Assembly (NCBI GenBank): GCA_029964075.1
Contig: CM057135.1
Coordinates: forward strand, 8,272,863-8,336,862
DNA from: Patiria pectinifera
Taxonomy: Eukaryota; Echinodermata; Asteroidea; Valvatida; Asterinidae
Direction: 5' to 3'
DNA length: 64,000 bases
Shown here: piece after piece, positions 20,920 through 30,539 of the stretch
How positions within the stretch are numbered: position 1 is the first letter of the stretch
How the letters are laid out: each line of letters begins with the position of its first letter
Notes under the pieces: generated by a model
What the model saw: only the letters and a program-made list of their open reading frames with translations
Databases searched by the model: none
What the model was told of the DNA's origin: nothing
Translations under genes and position numbers: made by a program

Positions 20920-23387
20920 AGGATTATCTTGAAGGTTAGTATAATGCCCTAAGAAATGTGATGAGAAAACTCCTTTCCATTTTTTTAAAAAATCGGCCTT
21001 TGTGAAAACAGACATTATGTTGTATTCTGAAACTTAGATGCAAGATAATCCCTTTGACAGATTTTAAAGGTTACAGCAATCAAACCAGCAAAATGCCACG
21101 AATAATTTTTAACTAACGGTGATTACATTTCAGCAACAAATTATCAAGACTTCAACAGCCAAAAACATTTGGTTGTTGGTTTGGCCACATCGCATACATT
21201 AATGTGTTGAAAGTCTTGATAAATAGCTAAAACACAAATATATTCTTTATCATTTTGTTTAATTAGCATTGTTTTAGTATCATTTATGGCATTTTGTCAC
21301 CCTAGCATATTGCGTTGAATCCTGACATCATGGATCATTTATTATTTTTGAGAATGATTTTCATATAAGTCATGAGAACATTACTAATCTTTCCCTTTGT
21401 GTATTTGGCGAATGCAAAAATTAATTTTCTCGACATTTGTGGATATACTGAAAATCAAAAAAAGAAAATGTTTCTGTTTTATCTCCAACTAAGTCCTGAA
21501 GCCATTGTGATGGCCTGTCAAGATGATTATGTGTGTCACTTGATTGGAGATCAGAGGCATGTTAATAGATGTGTTTACACACCAATCATATACGTAGAAA
21601 GTCAGCTTTTGTTTCAAACTCAGTTTATGCAATAAGAGTTTCTCAGTCTGGTAACTGCATAGTTTATGAAACTATTTTAAAAACTGTGATTAAAAACTAT
21701 TTTACAAACACAATGTCGACTTCAGATTAAAAAAAAATAATTGTATTATACAATATGTTGAAGATATCAGTTGTCAGTTAAATAAAATAATCAAACCATC
21801 ATACTTTTCAGCATATAAATATGGTAAAATATAAACAGGATGTTTTGTGACTTAGGTTCCAGTGAAGTAACCCGTGTTGTGGATATAGAAGTTTTTCTTG
21901 TTTAACAAAAAAAGTATGTGCATCAACTGAATATACGTCCCAGATGAAAGCAATTGTTGAAATGCATGGTTATACTCCAATCTCATTTCCTGGCAGAAAA
22001 TATTTCAAAATGGAGACAGGATTCTTATCTTCTATTTGTAAACAGACTACATTTTTGTGTTAAGTGCAACAACTACAAAACTAAAGATTTCACCAAGATA
22101 AAGTAAACTAAAATAAGATTTGACTTAAAGTTGTACTGAATAATTCAAAGATCACTTTGGACCAAATATCATCTTTAAACTTTAAACCGTTTTTTCCCCA
22201 GATACTTCCAGGTACCTTTAAAAAAAAAGGGGGGGGGCAGCTTTTGGGGCAAAAACTCACCACAAATTCGATTAAACACTCTTTTGTTTATACCTGTCTG
22301 GTTTTGCACATAGTGCGTTATTGAAAGGAACACAAAAAATGAGGTAATAGTAACTGGAGAAAACTCACTCACAGTCGAGAGAAATGCTGTATTCTTAAGT
22401 TTTGGGTGACTTAGTACATGTATAAAGTGAACTAACCTGTGTTGTGGATTTCAGAAGTTTTCTTGTTAATAACAATAACATTCTTAACAATAACAAATGG
22501 TTGAAATGAATGGTTACACTCCAATTAAACATCAAGGGAGAAAATACTCAGATTTTGAGACAACTTTATTCTCACATCCTGTTTGTAAAAGAAACTTAAA
22601 TTTTGGGACTAGTTTTTGCCATGCTGTTAAGTACATGAATGATTAAACTAATGACGTCCATTTTAAAATAATTAGCCATTGTGTAAATCATCAAGCATGA
22701 GTAATTCAACAACACCAAACTACAAAAAAGACTCTAATTTTTGTTTTCAAGATTTGCGAGTCACCTTGTGGTTTATAAATGTAATGATAATAGTTTGAAA
22801 GTGTTTGAAATCATTTTTTTTTTCAATTTGAATTCAAATCATTTTAGTACAGTTTGTGTACATGAAATTGAGAAAAACATAACTATCTTCATTTAATTCC
22901 ACAGTGATTCCAGTTAGTGAATCAGTGTCAAACATTTGATAAAGATATCAGAATCTTACGTGTTAAACAAATACTAACAATTACTGTGTCACTTGATTAG
23001 AGGCCCCAAAGCATACTTTTCGAAAGTAAAAAGTGTAATGGTGTTTTAAATAATTCGCATGTTCCAAAGTTTTATAACATGTTTTCTATCATCGTTCACC
23101 TGTTCCACAGGTTGTAAAAAAAAAAGGGTTTATGAACAAAAAACTTACCACATGTTCAAAGACACTGATGAGTTAGAAAACACCACGTCATTCCCAAAAT
23201 TTTCTTTTACCAACTGATATCACTACTGATTTATTTATGATCTTGTGCTTTAATTTTGTTTTGTTTTAGTATTGTGCCATTCAGTGCTACATGTATTATA
23301 ATGGGGTAAACAATGGAACACATTTCTTACTTCTTGTGTAAACATGACCCATTGGGCTTCAAATTACACATGCATCATCATAGTAAA
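20920..23387. other. AT-rich intergenic region
   Basis: No gene supported. Segments near 21850-22000 and 22400-22560 are similar to each other (GAAGTAACCCGTGTTGTGGAT-like and AAATGAATGGTTACACTCCA-like), suggesting an old local duplication. Short open frames have no domain. Confidence 0.6.
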
Positions 23388-23392
23388 CAAAC
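23388..23392. repeat. Target site duplication CAAAC (left)
   Basis: Identical to 30535-30539; five bases is usual for BEL/Pao integrases. Confidence 0.85.
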
Positions 23393-23979
23393 TGTAGCTT
23401 AGTACATGGGAAATAAATTGTCGAAACTCTATTTTTGAACTCGCTCCAGTCCTTTTATTTGTCTCCACTTGTGTACACTTTACTTGATCCTTCATTCACT
23501 GGTTATAATTGCTCAACTGATGTGTGCGGCGATCTGAGTGGATATGGCCTGGCAGTAAGCGGTTCACTGCAATAAATGACAAAACTCTAATGAATAACTA
23601 GCCAAAACAAAGGGATTAACATGACCCTTGAACGATACACATAACAATGCAGTGATTTCACGTACAAGTTCTTCCAAAATTATGACCCAAATATCCCACA
23701 GATTTAAACGATTAAACACTTCAAAATGCCCCCCAAATTAACCCAAATATCTTCTTCAAAGTTTACAGTTAACGATTAATAACAATTGAAACAGAAATCA
23801 TACCGATTGTGTAGAGTCCGGGGAAACCTAAGCCTTACTTTCTGGAATTACATTCACAACGAATCAGTACATGTCGCGCTTGACCCTTGACCTACGCGCA
23901 AGCCTGCACAAGTAAACAAAGGGCGCCCCCAATACAAATCATGAATGAAATTTGATGTAACTGGTAAGACAACGTTACA
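23393..23979 (-). repeat. 3' LTR of the BEL/Pao element
   Basis: Begins TGTAGCTTAGTACATGG and ends AACGTTACA on the plus strand; matches 29949-30534 with one single-base indel visible. Confidence 0.95.
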
Positions 23980-24068
23980 TTCCCAGCCCCAAATGAACTA
24001 TCTTACTAGATTTTTATTTTCCCCAAACTTTATGTAACGTCCCCTTAAAGTCTGAATAACAACAACAA

Positions 24069-27000
24069 CTAGTTCTTGGCACTCTCCACGAGACACAGCT
24101 TGGTGATTGGTCGTCTGAAGTAGCCGGTCCCGGTCTTGACCTCCACCTGTCGGACGTTGCCTTCATGGTCTGGGTAGGTTTGGCTGACTCTTCCCAAAGG
24201 CCAATGACCGCGAGACACCCTGTCATCCGCCACCAGGACCAGATCTCCAACTTGAAGATTCTGTACTCGCTGCGTCCACTTCTGTCGAAGTTGCAATACA
24301 GGTAAGTACTCTCGAAGCCAACGCTTCCAAAATTGGTCGGCCAGAAACTGAGCTTGACGCCAACGTCGACGGCTGTATGCATCTTCCTTCTGAAACAGAC
24401 CTGGGGGTAAGCTGGGATTAGCCCGCAACAGCAACAAATGATTCGGTGTCAGAGGCTCGTCGTCACCTGGATCAAAACTCAGTGGGGTCAATGGTCTGGC
24501 ATTGAGAATTGCCTCGACCTCTGCCATCAAGGTAAGCAAAACTTCATCAGACACAACTTGCTCCTGCAACAAACACCTCAAGATCTTGCGCACAGACCGT
24601 ATCATTCTCTCCCATACACCGCCCATATGGCTTGCTGTTGGAGGATTGAATTGCCACCTGATACCCTGCTGCAGCAGAAAGTCACTAACCCTCCGCTGAT
24701 TCAGGTCATCAAGACTTTCCCGCAGCTCTCGCTCTCCCCCGACGAAATTTGTGCCATTATCACTCATGATGATCTGTGGTTTGCCCCTTCTTGCGATAAA
24801 TCGTCGAAGTGCGTTGATAAAGGCATCGGTATCCAGAGAGTGAGCAACTTCAAGGTGGACTGCCCGCATCGATAAACATGTGAAGATGCACCCATACCGT
24901 TTGATGTGACTCCGGCCTTGCTTCACGTAGACGGGACCGAAGTAGTCAACACCGACCGATGTGAACGGAGGGTTATCTGGCGTTACTCTAGCCGCCGGTA
25001 AGTCGCCCATGAACTGTTGTCTCAATGGAGCATTCCTCTTCTTGCACTCAAAGCAGTTGCCAATGACACGTCTAACAGTTGCGCCACCTCTGACGACCCA
25101 GTACTTCTCCCTCAGCGACGACCATGTCATTCCAACCCCGGAGTGCCCTACTAGCAAGTGATGGTGAATGATAATGAGCTCTGTCACCTTATGGTTGCTG
25201 GGAAGAATAATCGGGTGTTTCATCTCCTGATCAATTGGTGCGTTTCTAAGGCGACCGCCTACTCGCAAGATGCCATCCATCAAAACAGGATTCAGTTTGT
25301 GAAGAGAGAGTTGTTGCCCCCTGGACTTCTTTCCGCAGGTGGCCGTCTCCTGCTTCGTCGAGTGAAGTGCATCTATCTCTTTGGGAAATGCTTGACGCTG
25401 TATGTACCTTATTATGCCCCTTTCGGCACTCTGGCATTCTTCTACGGAAAGACCTCCTTGTTTAAGGCTTGAGTCATCTGCTATTCCCTTGCAGCGGATG
25501 TGAAGATACTGAACGAAACGCAAGAGCCAAGCAACGCCTCTCTTCAATCGGTTCCATGATGAGTACTTGGTCAGGAATTCATCAACCTTCAGCTTCTCTT
25601 GCACTAAGGCTGTCTGCGTCACCACCCTCTTGAGTTCAGGATCCCTCTCAAGAGCATCATTGAGCGGCAATATGTCAGGGTTTGGTACAGTACCCTGCAG
25701 GACAACTGGAGGTATTGGCCAATGATCCTCATTCATCATCAAGAACTGCGGCCCCTTTAACCAGCGGCCATCTTTGATCATCCTTTCAGCGCTCAGGCCC
25801 CTGGACCCTTCATCTGCTGGGTTGGATTCAGAGTTGACATATCGCCACTGTGACTCATCGGTGGCATCTTGGATCCTTGCAACCCGATTTGCCACAAAGG
25901 TGCGGAAGCGCCTACTCTCGTTTCTTATGTATTGCAGAACCGAAGTTGAATCAGTCCAGAATACAATGTCAGTGATGGGCAATCTCAGCTCTTCCTGAAC
26001 CATTTTGCTGAGCTGAACTGATAGGACAGCTGCCGTAAGCTCCAACCTCGGTATGGATATCGACCTCTTAGGACACAGCCTTGCCTTCCCAATGATGAAG
26101 GAACAGTCTATCCTTCCTGATCCATCCACTGTCCGTAGGTAAGCCACGGCCGCATATCCACGCTCGGAGGCATCTGAAAAGAAGTGCAGCTGACTGATTG
26201 CAGTATCTTCTAGCTCCCTTGGCCTCAAACACCTGGGGATGGTAAGAGCCTCCAATCTTGGCAGGTCATCCAGCCAGCGCTTCCACCTAAACAATTCTCG
26301 CTCTTCAACCTTTTCGTCCCAACCTAGCTTCTTGCTGCAGATATCCTGAAGCAAAATCTTGGCAGGTAGGATGAAAGGCGCTAGGAACCCCAGTGGGTCA
26401 TAAAGTGAGCTGACAATTGATAGGATGCCTCTCCGCGTGGTGGGCCTTTCTTTCAGAACCGTCTTGAAACCAAAGGTGTCCGACTGTACGTTCCAATGTA
26501 TACCAAGGGTACGCTCGATTGGTAAGTCTCCCAAATCCAGATCCAACACAGATGGGGCTCTCTCACTTGCTGGAATAGCAGACAGAACCTCCCGGTTATT
26601 GCTGATCCATTTCCTCAGTCGAAATCCACCTTTGCTGAGCAGATCAATGAGCTGTCTAGCCAGGTTGATACCCGCTTCTGCACAACTCACCGACACCAAA
26701 AGGTCATCGACGTAGAAATTGTCACGTACTGCTGAGATGGCAGCCTCCCCAAATTCAGCACCATAGTCATCTGCCGTTTTCCTCAGAGCGAATCCTGCAC
26801 AACTGGGCGAGGATGTTGCCCCAAACAAATGAACCAGCATCTGGAAGTCAGTCGGATCCTTGGACAAGTCATGACTCGGCCACCACAGAAATCGTAGGGC
26901 ATCGCAGTCTCTCTCGGGAACTCGTACCTGGTGGAACATAGCCTCCACGTCTGCTACTAATGCAACAGTCTCATGGCGGAAACGAGTCAACACACCGACC

Positions 27001-29240
27001 AGGTTGTTTGTTAAGTCTGGGCCCTGTAGGAGATTATCATTGAGTGATGTACCTCGGAATCTTGCTGCGCAGTCAAATACCACTCTCATCTTTCCTGGCT
27101 TTTGGGGATGAAATACAGGATGATGTGGCAAATACCATTTCCTTCCCACCTCCACATTTGGTACTTCTTCCAGCACTGGTCTTGCATATCCCCTCTGGAC
27201 ATACCCATCAATGGTTTCCTTGTACTGCTGACGCAAATCATCATCTTTCTGCAGGCGTTTCTTAAGGGAACCCAACCTCGTCTCAGCAAGTGCCCGGTTG
27301 TCTGGCAAGTCAGGATTTCGTCTTCGCCATGGTAGACCTATTTCGTAGTGCCCACCAATCAGCCTTGCAGACTCCTCCATGGTGGATCTCGCTCTCCGAT
27401 CCTCCACAGAGTCACCACGCTTATTGTCCATGATAGATCCGCCAAAATCTACCTCCCAAAATCTCTGCACTTGCTGTTGCAGTTGGTCGTCTTGCAGCTT
27501 GGCATGGTTGATATTGAAACTTCCTGCTCCCTGCTTGAAGGAGGGTGATGTAGGACCAACGAGCGTCCATCCCAGGAGTGATCGCACCGCATAAGGTTCC
27601 TTGCGTCCACCCCGCCTCTCTTCCATCACCCAAAAGGCTTCAGGGACATCTCCTCCGATTAGGACTTGAACTGGCCTTCCGTCAGTTTGGGGGAACTCAA
27701 TTCCATCCAGATGTCTCCATTTCTTCACATCCTTCTGATTTGGGAAGACACTACTTGATATAGGCAAGGTTTGGACAGTCCTCACTCTCGGTAGGTCCAG
27801 CTCTTCATCATTTTGGATGGACTTCACTGTTAGGTTTATCTCCATGCCGTGATACTTGCTTGTTCCTCCAACTGTATTCAGGGAGAAGTTGAACCTTTCA
27901 CCCCTAATCCCAAGCTGCTCAGCCAGCTCCTCGTCGCACAGCGAAACGTCACTGCCTTCATCCAGTAGAGCACAAGTCTCTAGCTCACGGCCGTTGTGTT
28001 TGACCCTTACTGGCAGCACTCGCAAGGCCACTTGCCTTGATGTCACAGCATGGCACTCTCCAGGCTGATCCTTTTCTCCTTCCAACACCCGTCTCCCAGC
28101 CCCAGTTGAGGTACATGTACCAGCAGGTTCAGGTTTAACACTTGCTGGATTTTCGCAGCCCTTCTGCTCCTCACGATTGGCAACAGGCGCACGGGGTGGA
28201 TGAAGGAGAGTATGATGCTTCCACGTGCATCCATCAATCCCACAACGACTGCTGAGTCTGCAACGTCTGGCTACATGCCATGGAATGAAGCAGTTGTCGC
28301 ACAGTTTATTATCTCTCATAAACTGACGACGCTCGTCATATGACTTCTGTGTGAAGGTCTTGCAATCTGCCAATTTGTGTTGCTGGGAACAGCAGAGACA
28401 TTTGACTTGCTTGTCCTTCTTTGCTTCATGAAGATAGTCACCACCCACACTAGTTGACAGCGCAGTCACCTTGGCCGGGTAAGCCTTCGGTTTGGTGCGT
28501 GAGGAATGACTCGCGCTGGTCGGACTGAAAGTCTTGGTGATATTCTGTCCGTACATATTGCTGGCAGTTTTCGCCTTCGTCTCAATAAACTCCGTCATCT
28601 GTGCGAAGCTTGGTTCTCGTTTGGACTCGATGGTCACCTGTGCCTTCTTGGCCCAGTCTGCTTGTAGATAAACGGGCAAGAGACGCTGAACCTTAAGTAG
28701 GTTCTCTGAGCTGTTCATGTCCGCATTGTATCCAAGCTGGGACAAGGTTATTTGGCACTTCTTCATGTCCCTCGCTAAATCCCAAAGGGCGTTGCCATCG
28801 TTCTGTCGTATCTGTCCTCGGTTGGTAACCTTGCGCAGCAGAGCATGCATTATTAAGTGTGGCTGTCCGAACTGCTCGCGCAAGATTTGAAGTGCTGTTT
28901 TGTAGCCTTCTGTGGGTTCCATCAGGATACAGTTTTCGATGCTTTCCTTTGCCTTACCTCGACAGAACTGCACCAGGTAAGTCAGCCTTGTTCGGGCATC
29001 AGTCACTTTGGAACCGATGTTTGTCTCGAAACTGGTCACGAATGCCCAATATTCCGCTGGGTCTCCGCTAAAGGACTTAATGTCAGGCTTCGGTATGTTC
29101 ATGGTGAGTGTCAAGGCTTGGCACAATTGTGTGATGCTTCCATGATCATTTGATGCTGGAGTGGACTGTGAGGTTACTTCAGGTGGTGTGACACTCTCCT
29201 CTGTTGTGTTTGAAGGAAATGTTATAATGCCACTTTCCAA
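24069..29240 (-). CDS. BEL/Pao gag-pol polyprotein, main frame
   Basis: One open frame of about 1720 codons holds the complete BEL order. A gag domain of the DUF1759 type spans about residues 50-200 (FSGDPAEYW). Zinc-knuckle cysteines lie near 280-345. An A17-type aspartic protease has LLDEGSD near 427, where the usual DSG/DTG is DEG, an oddity worth noting. RT carries YVDD near 842 and RNase H has FFSDASERG near 1022. The H2C2 zinc-binding part is near 1357, and the integrase core has DYFGP near 1433, SDNGTNF near 1493 and GGVWERM near 1543. A C-terminal DUF5641-like domain follows. The frame has no ATG at its upstream edge; it is normally entered from the gag frame at 29680-29222, which here is offset by one base near 29240. 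Confidence 0.95.
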   Translation of the reverse strand: MESGIITFPSNTTEESVTPPEVTSQSTPASNDHGSITQLCQALTLTMNIPKPDIKSFSGDPAEYWAFVTSFETNIGSKVTDARTRLTYLVQFCRGKAKESIENCILMEPTEGYKTALQILREQFGQPHLIMHALLRKVTNRGQIRQNDGNALWDLARDMKKCQITLSQLGYNADMNSSENLLKVQRLLPVYLQADWAKKAQVTIESKREPSFAQMTEFIETKAKTASNMYGQNITKTFSPTSASHSSRTKPKAYPAKVTALSTSVGGDYLHEAKKDKQVKCLCCSQQHKLADCKTFTQKSYDERRQFMRDNKLCDNCFIPWHVARRCRLSSRCGIDGCTWKHHTLLHPPRAPVANREEQKGCENPASVKPEPAGTCTSTGAGRRVLEGEKDQPGECHAVTSRQVALRVLPVRVKHNGRELETCALLDEGSDVSLCDEELAEQLGIRGERFNFSLNTVGGTSKYHGMEINLTVKSIQNDEELDLPRVRTVQTLPISSSVFPNQKDVKKWRHLDGIEFPQTDGRPVQVLIGGDVPEAFWVMEERRGGRKEPYAVRSLLGWTLVGPTSPSFKQGAGSFNINHAKLQDDQLQQQVQRFWEVDFGGSIMDNKRGDSVEDRRARSTMEESARLIGGHYEIGLPWRRRNPDLPDNRALAETRLGSLKKRLQKDDDLRQQYKETIDGYVQRGYARPVLEEVPNVEVGRKWYLPHHPVFHPQKPGKMRVVFDCAARFRGTSLNDNLLQGPDLTNNLVGVLTRFRHETVALVADVEAMFHQVRVPERDCDALRFLWWPSHDLSKDPTDFQMLVHLFGATSSPSCAGFALRKTADDYGAEFGEAAISAVRDNFYVDDLLVSVSCAEAGINLARQLIDLLSKGGFRLRKWISNNREVLSAIPASERAPSVLDLDLGDLPIERTLGIHWNVQSDTFGFKTVLKERPTTRRGILSIVSSLYDPLGFLAPFILPAKILLQDICSKKLGWDEKVEERELFRWKRWLDDLPRLEALTIPRCLRPRELEDTAISQLHFFSDASERGYAAVAYLRTVDGSGRIDCSFIIGKARLCPKRSISIPRLELTAAVLSVQLSKMVQEELRLPITDIVFWTDSTSVLQYIRNESRRFRTFVANRVARIQDATDESQWRYVNSESNPADEGSRGLSAERMIKDGRWLKGPQFLMMNEDHWPIPPVVLQGTVPNPDILPLNDALERDPELKRVVTQTALVQEKLKVDEFLTKYSSWNRLKRGVAWLLRFVQYLHIRCKGIADDSSLKQGGLSVEECQSAERGIIRYIQRQAFPKEIDALHSTKQETATCGKKSRGQQLSLHKLNPVLMDGILRVGGRLRNAPIDQEMKHPIILPSNHKVTELIIIHHHLLVGHSGVGMTWSSLREKYWVVRGGATVRRVIGNCFECKKRNAPLRQQFMGDLPAARVTPDNPPFTSVGVDYFGPVYVKQGRSHIKRYGCIFTCLSMRAVHLEVAHSLDTDAFINALRRFIARRGKPQIIMSDNGTNFVGGERELRESLDDLNQRRVSDFLLQQGIRWQFNPPTASHMGGVWERMIRSVRKILRCLLQEQVVSDEVLLTLMAEVEAILNARPLTPLSFDPGDDEPLTPNHLLLLRANPSLPPGLFQKEDAYSRRRWRQAQFLADQFWKRWLREYLPVLQLRQKWTQRVQNLQVGDLVLVADDRVSRGHWPLGRVSQTYPDHEGNVRQVEVKTGTGYFRRPITKLCLVESAKN

Positions 29241-29876
29241 ATTAGGTTTTGCCCTTCACCGACGTTTTTTAAACACTGTATACTCAGTGTGTTACCTCCC
29301 GAGTGAAAGTTGGAAAAAATTTGTGCTCGATCATGGTTGTTGACAACCAGAGTACTGCTTGTGACTTCTACACTAGTGTCAATTGCTTGTGTAACATCTG
29401 GTCTGTCTTCTGTGGCATATTCCTCTTGCATTTCCTCTCCCCAAATATGTGTCTCCAATTCTGCCTGCTCCTCTTCATCCTCCGCATTTTGAAGTTGTAA
29501 TTTCATCTCCAACATCATTTTCTGTTGCTCCAGTTGCTGCTTTCGCTTGAGCTGCTCTTTCCTCAGCTTAGTAATCTCGAGCCTCGCCTTAGCCTCGCGA
29601 TATTTTTCGATATTAGTAATTTTCGATATTAGTAATCTCGAGCCTCGCCTTAGCCTCGCGATATTTTTCGATGGACGCAACGCTACAGGAACTTCTCATT
29701 GATCTGTTGGATCTAACTGATCCATGTTCACTAACGTTGTCATCCTGTGTGGGTGGAGTCGGTGCTCTCGTATCTGTCATCCTCGAACCTTTGTCCGATT
29801 GGGTTGATTTCACCGATCCACCATTACTGACAGTGTCCTTCTCTACTGATGGTGTTGATGTAACTGCATCTGCCAT
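29222..29876 (-). pseudogene. N-terminal gag of the BEL element, broken by a 61-bp duplication
   Basis: An ATG at 29876 starts MADAVTSTPS, a Ser/Thr-rich leader, followed by an EKYREAKARLE coiled-coil (Lys/Glu/Gln-rich). A direct tandem duplication of 61 bp (gtaatctcga at 29571 and 29632) repeats part of the coil and, not being a multiple of three, closes the frame near 29613. The coil continues in another frame from 29680 to 29222, then a further single-base offset separates it from the 1720-codon frame. The copy therefore cannot make a full gag-pol from its own start without two frame corrections, despite its youth. Confidence 0.75.
29571..29672. repeat. 61-bp tandem duplication inside BEL gag
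   Basis: GTAATCTCGAGCCTCGCC begins at 29571 and again at 29632. A shorter TATTAGTAAT unit between them is a third partial copy. Confidence 0.9.
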
Positions 29877-29948
29877 CTCTACTTAATTACAGTACACTGT
29901 ACACTTATGTGCACTCACAGTTAATCCCAGAATAATCGTGAACTTCTA

Positions 29949-30534
29949 TGTAGCTTAGTACATGGGAAATAAATTGTCGAAACTCTATTTTTGAACTCGC
30001 TCCAGTCCTTTTATTTGTCTCCACTTGTGTACACTTTACTTGATCCTTCATTCACTGGTTATAATTGCTCAACTGATGTGTGCGGCGATCTGAGTGGATA
30101 TGGCCTGGCAGTAAGCGGTTCACTGCAATAAATGACAAAACTCTAATGAATAACTAGCCAAAACAAAGGGATTAACATGACCCTTGAACGATACACATAA
30201 CAATGCAGTGATTTCACGTACAAGTTCTTCCAAAATTATGACCCAAATATCCCACAGATTTAAACGATTAAACACTTCAAAATGCCCCCAAATTAACCCA
30301 AATATCTTCTTCAAAGTTTACAGTTAACGATTAATAACAATTGAAACAGAAATCATACCGATTGTGTAGAGTCCGGGGAAACCTAAGCCTTACTTTCTGG
30401 AATTACATTCACAACGAATCAGTACATGTCGCGCTTGACCCTTGACCTACGCGCAAGCCTGCACAAGTAAACAAAGGGCGCCCCCAATACAAATCATGAA
30501 TGAAATTTGATGTAACTGGTAAGACAACGTTACA
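29949..30534 (-). repeat. 5' LTR of the BEL/Pao element
   Basis: Same sequence as 23393-23979. Transcription would start here and run leftward. Confidence 0.95.
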
Positions 30535-30539
30535 CAAAC
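30535..30539. repeat. Target site duplication CAAAC (right)
   Basis: Matches 23388-23392. Confidence 0.85.

Larger units (their letters stand above)
23393..30534 (-). mobile_element. Full-length BEL/Pao LTR retrotransposon
   Basis: Two LTRs of 587 and 586 bp (TG...CA termini) bracket gag and pol on the minus strand. CAAAC at 23388-23392 and 30535-30539 is a perfect 5-bp target duplication. The LTRs appear identical apart from one extra C in a C-run (near 23730), so insertion is recent. The purine-rich tract next to the 3' LTR (complement of 23980-23995) fits a plus-strand primer. The primer-binding site next to the 5' LTR, beginning TAGAAGTTCACG on the minus strand, is not matched to a tRNA I recognise. 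Confidence 0.95.

Noticed and set aside
24438-24875. Plus-strand 145-codon frame inside the BEL element
   Set aside because: Antisense to the integrase region; no domain.
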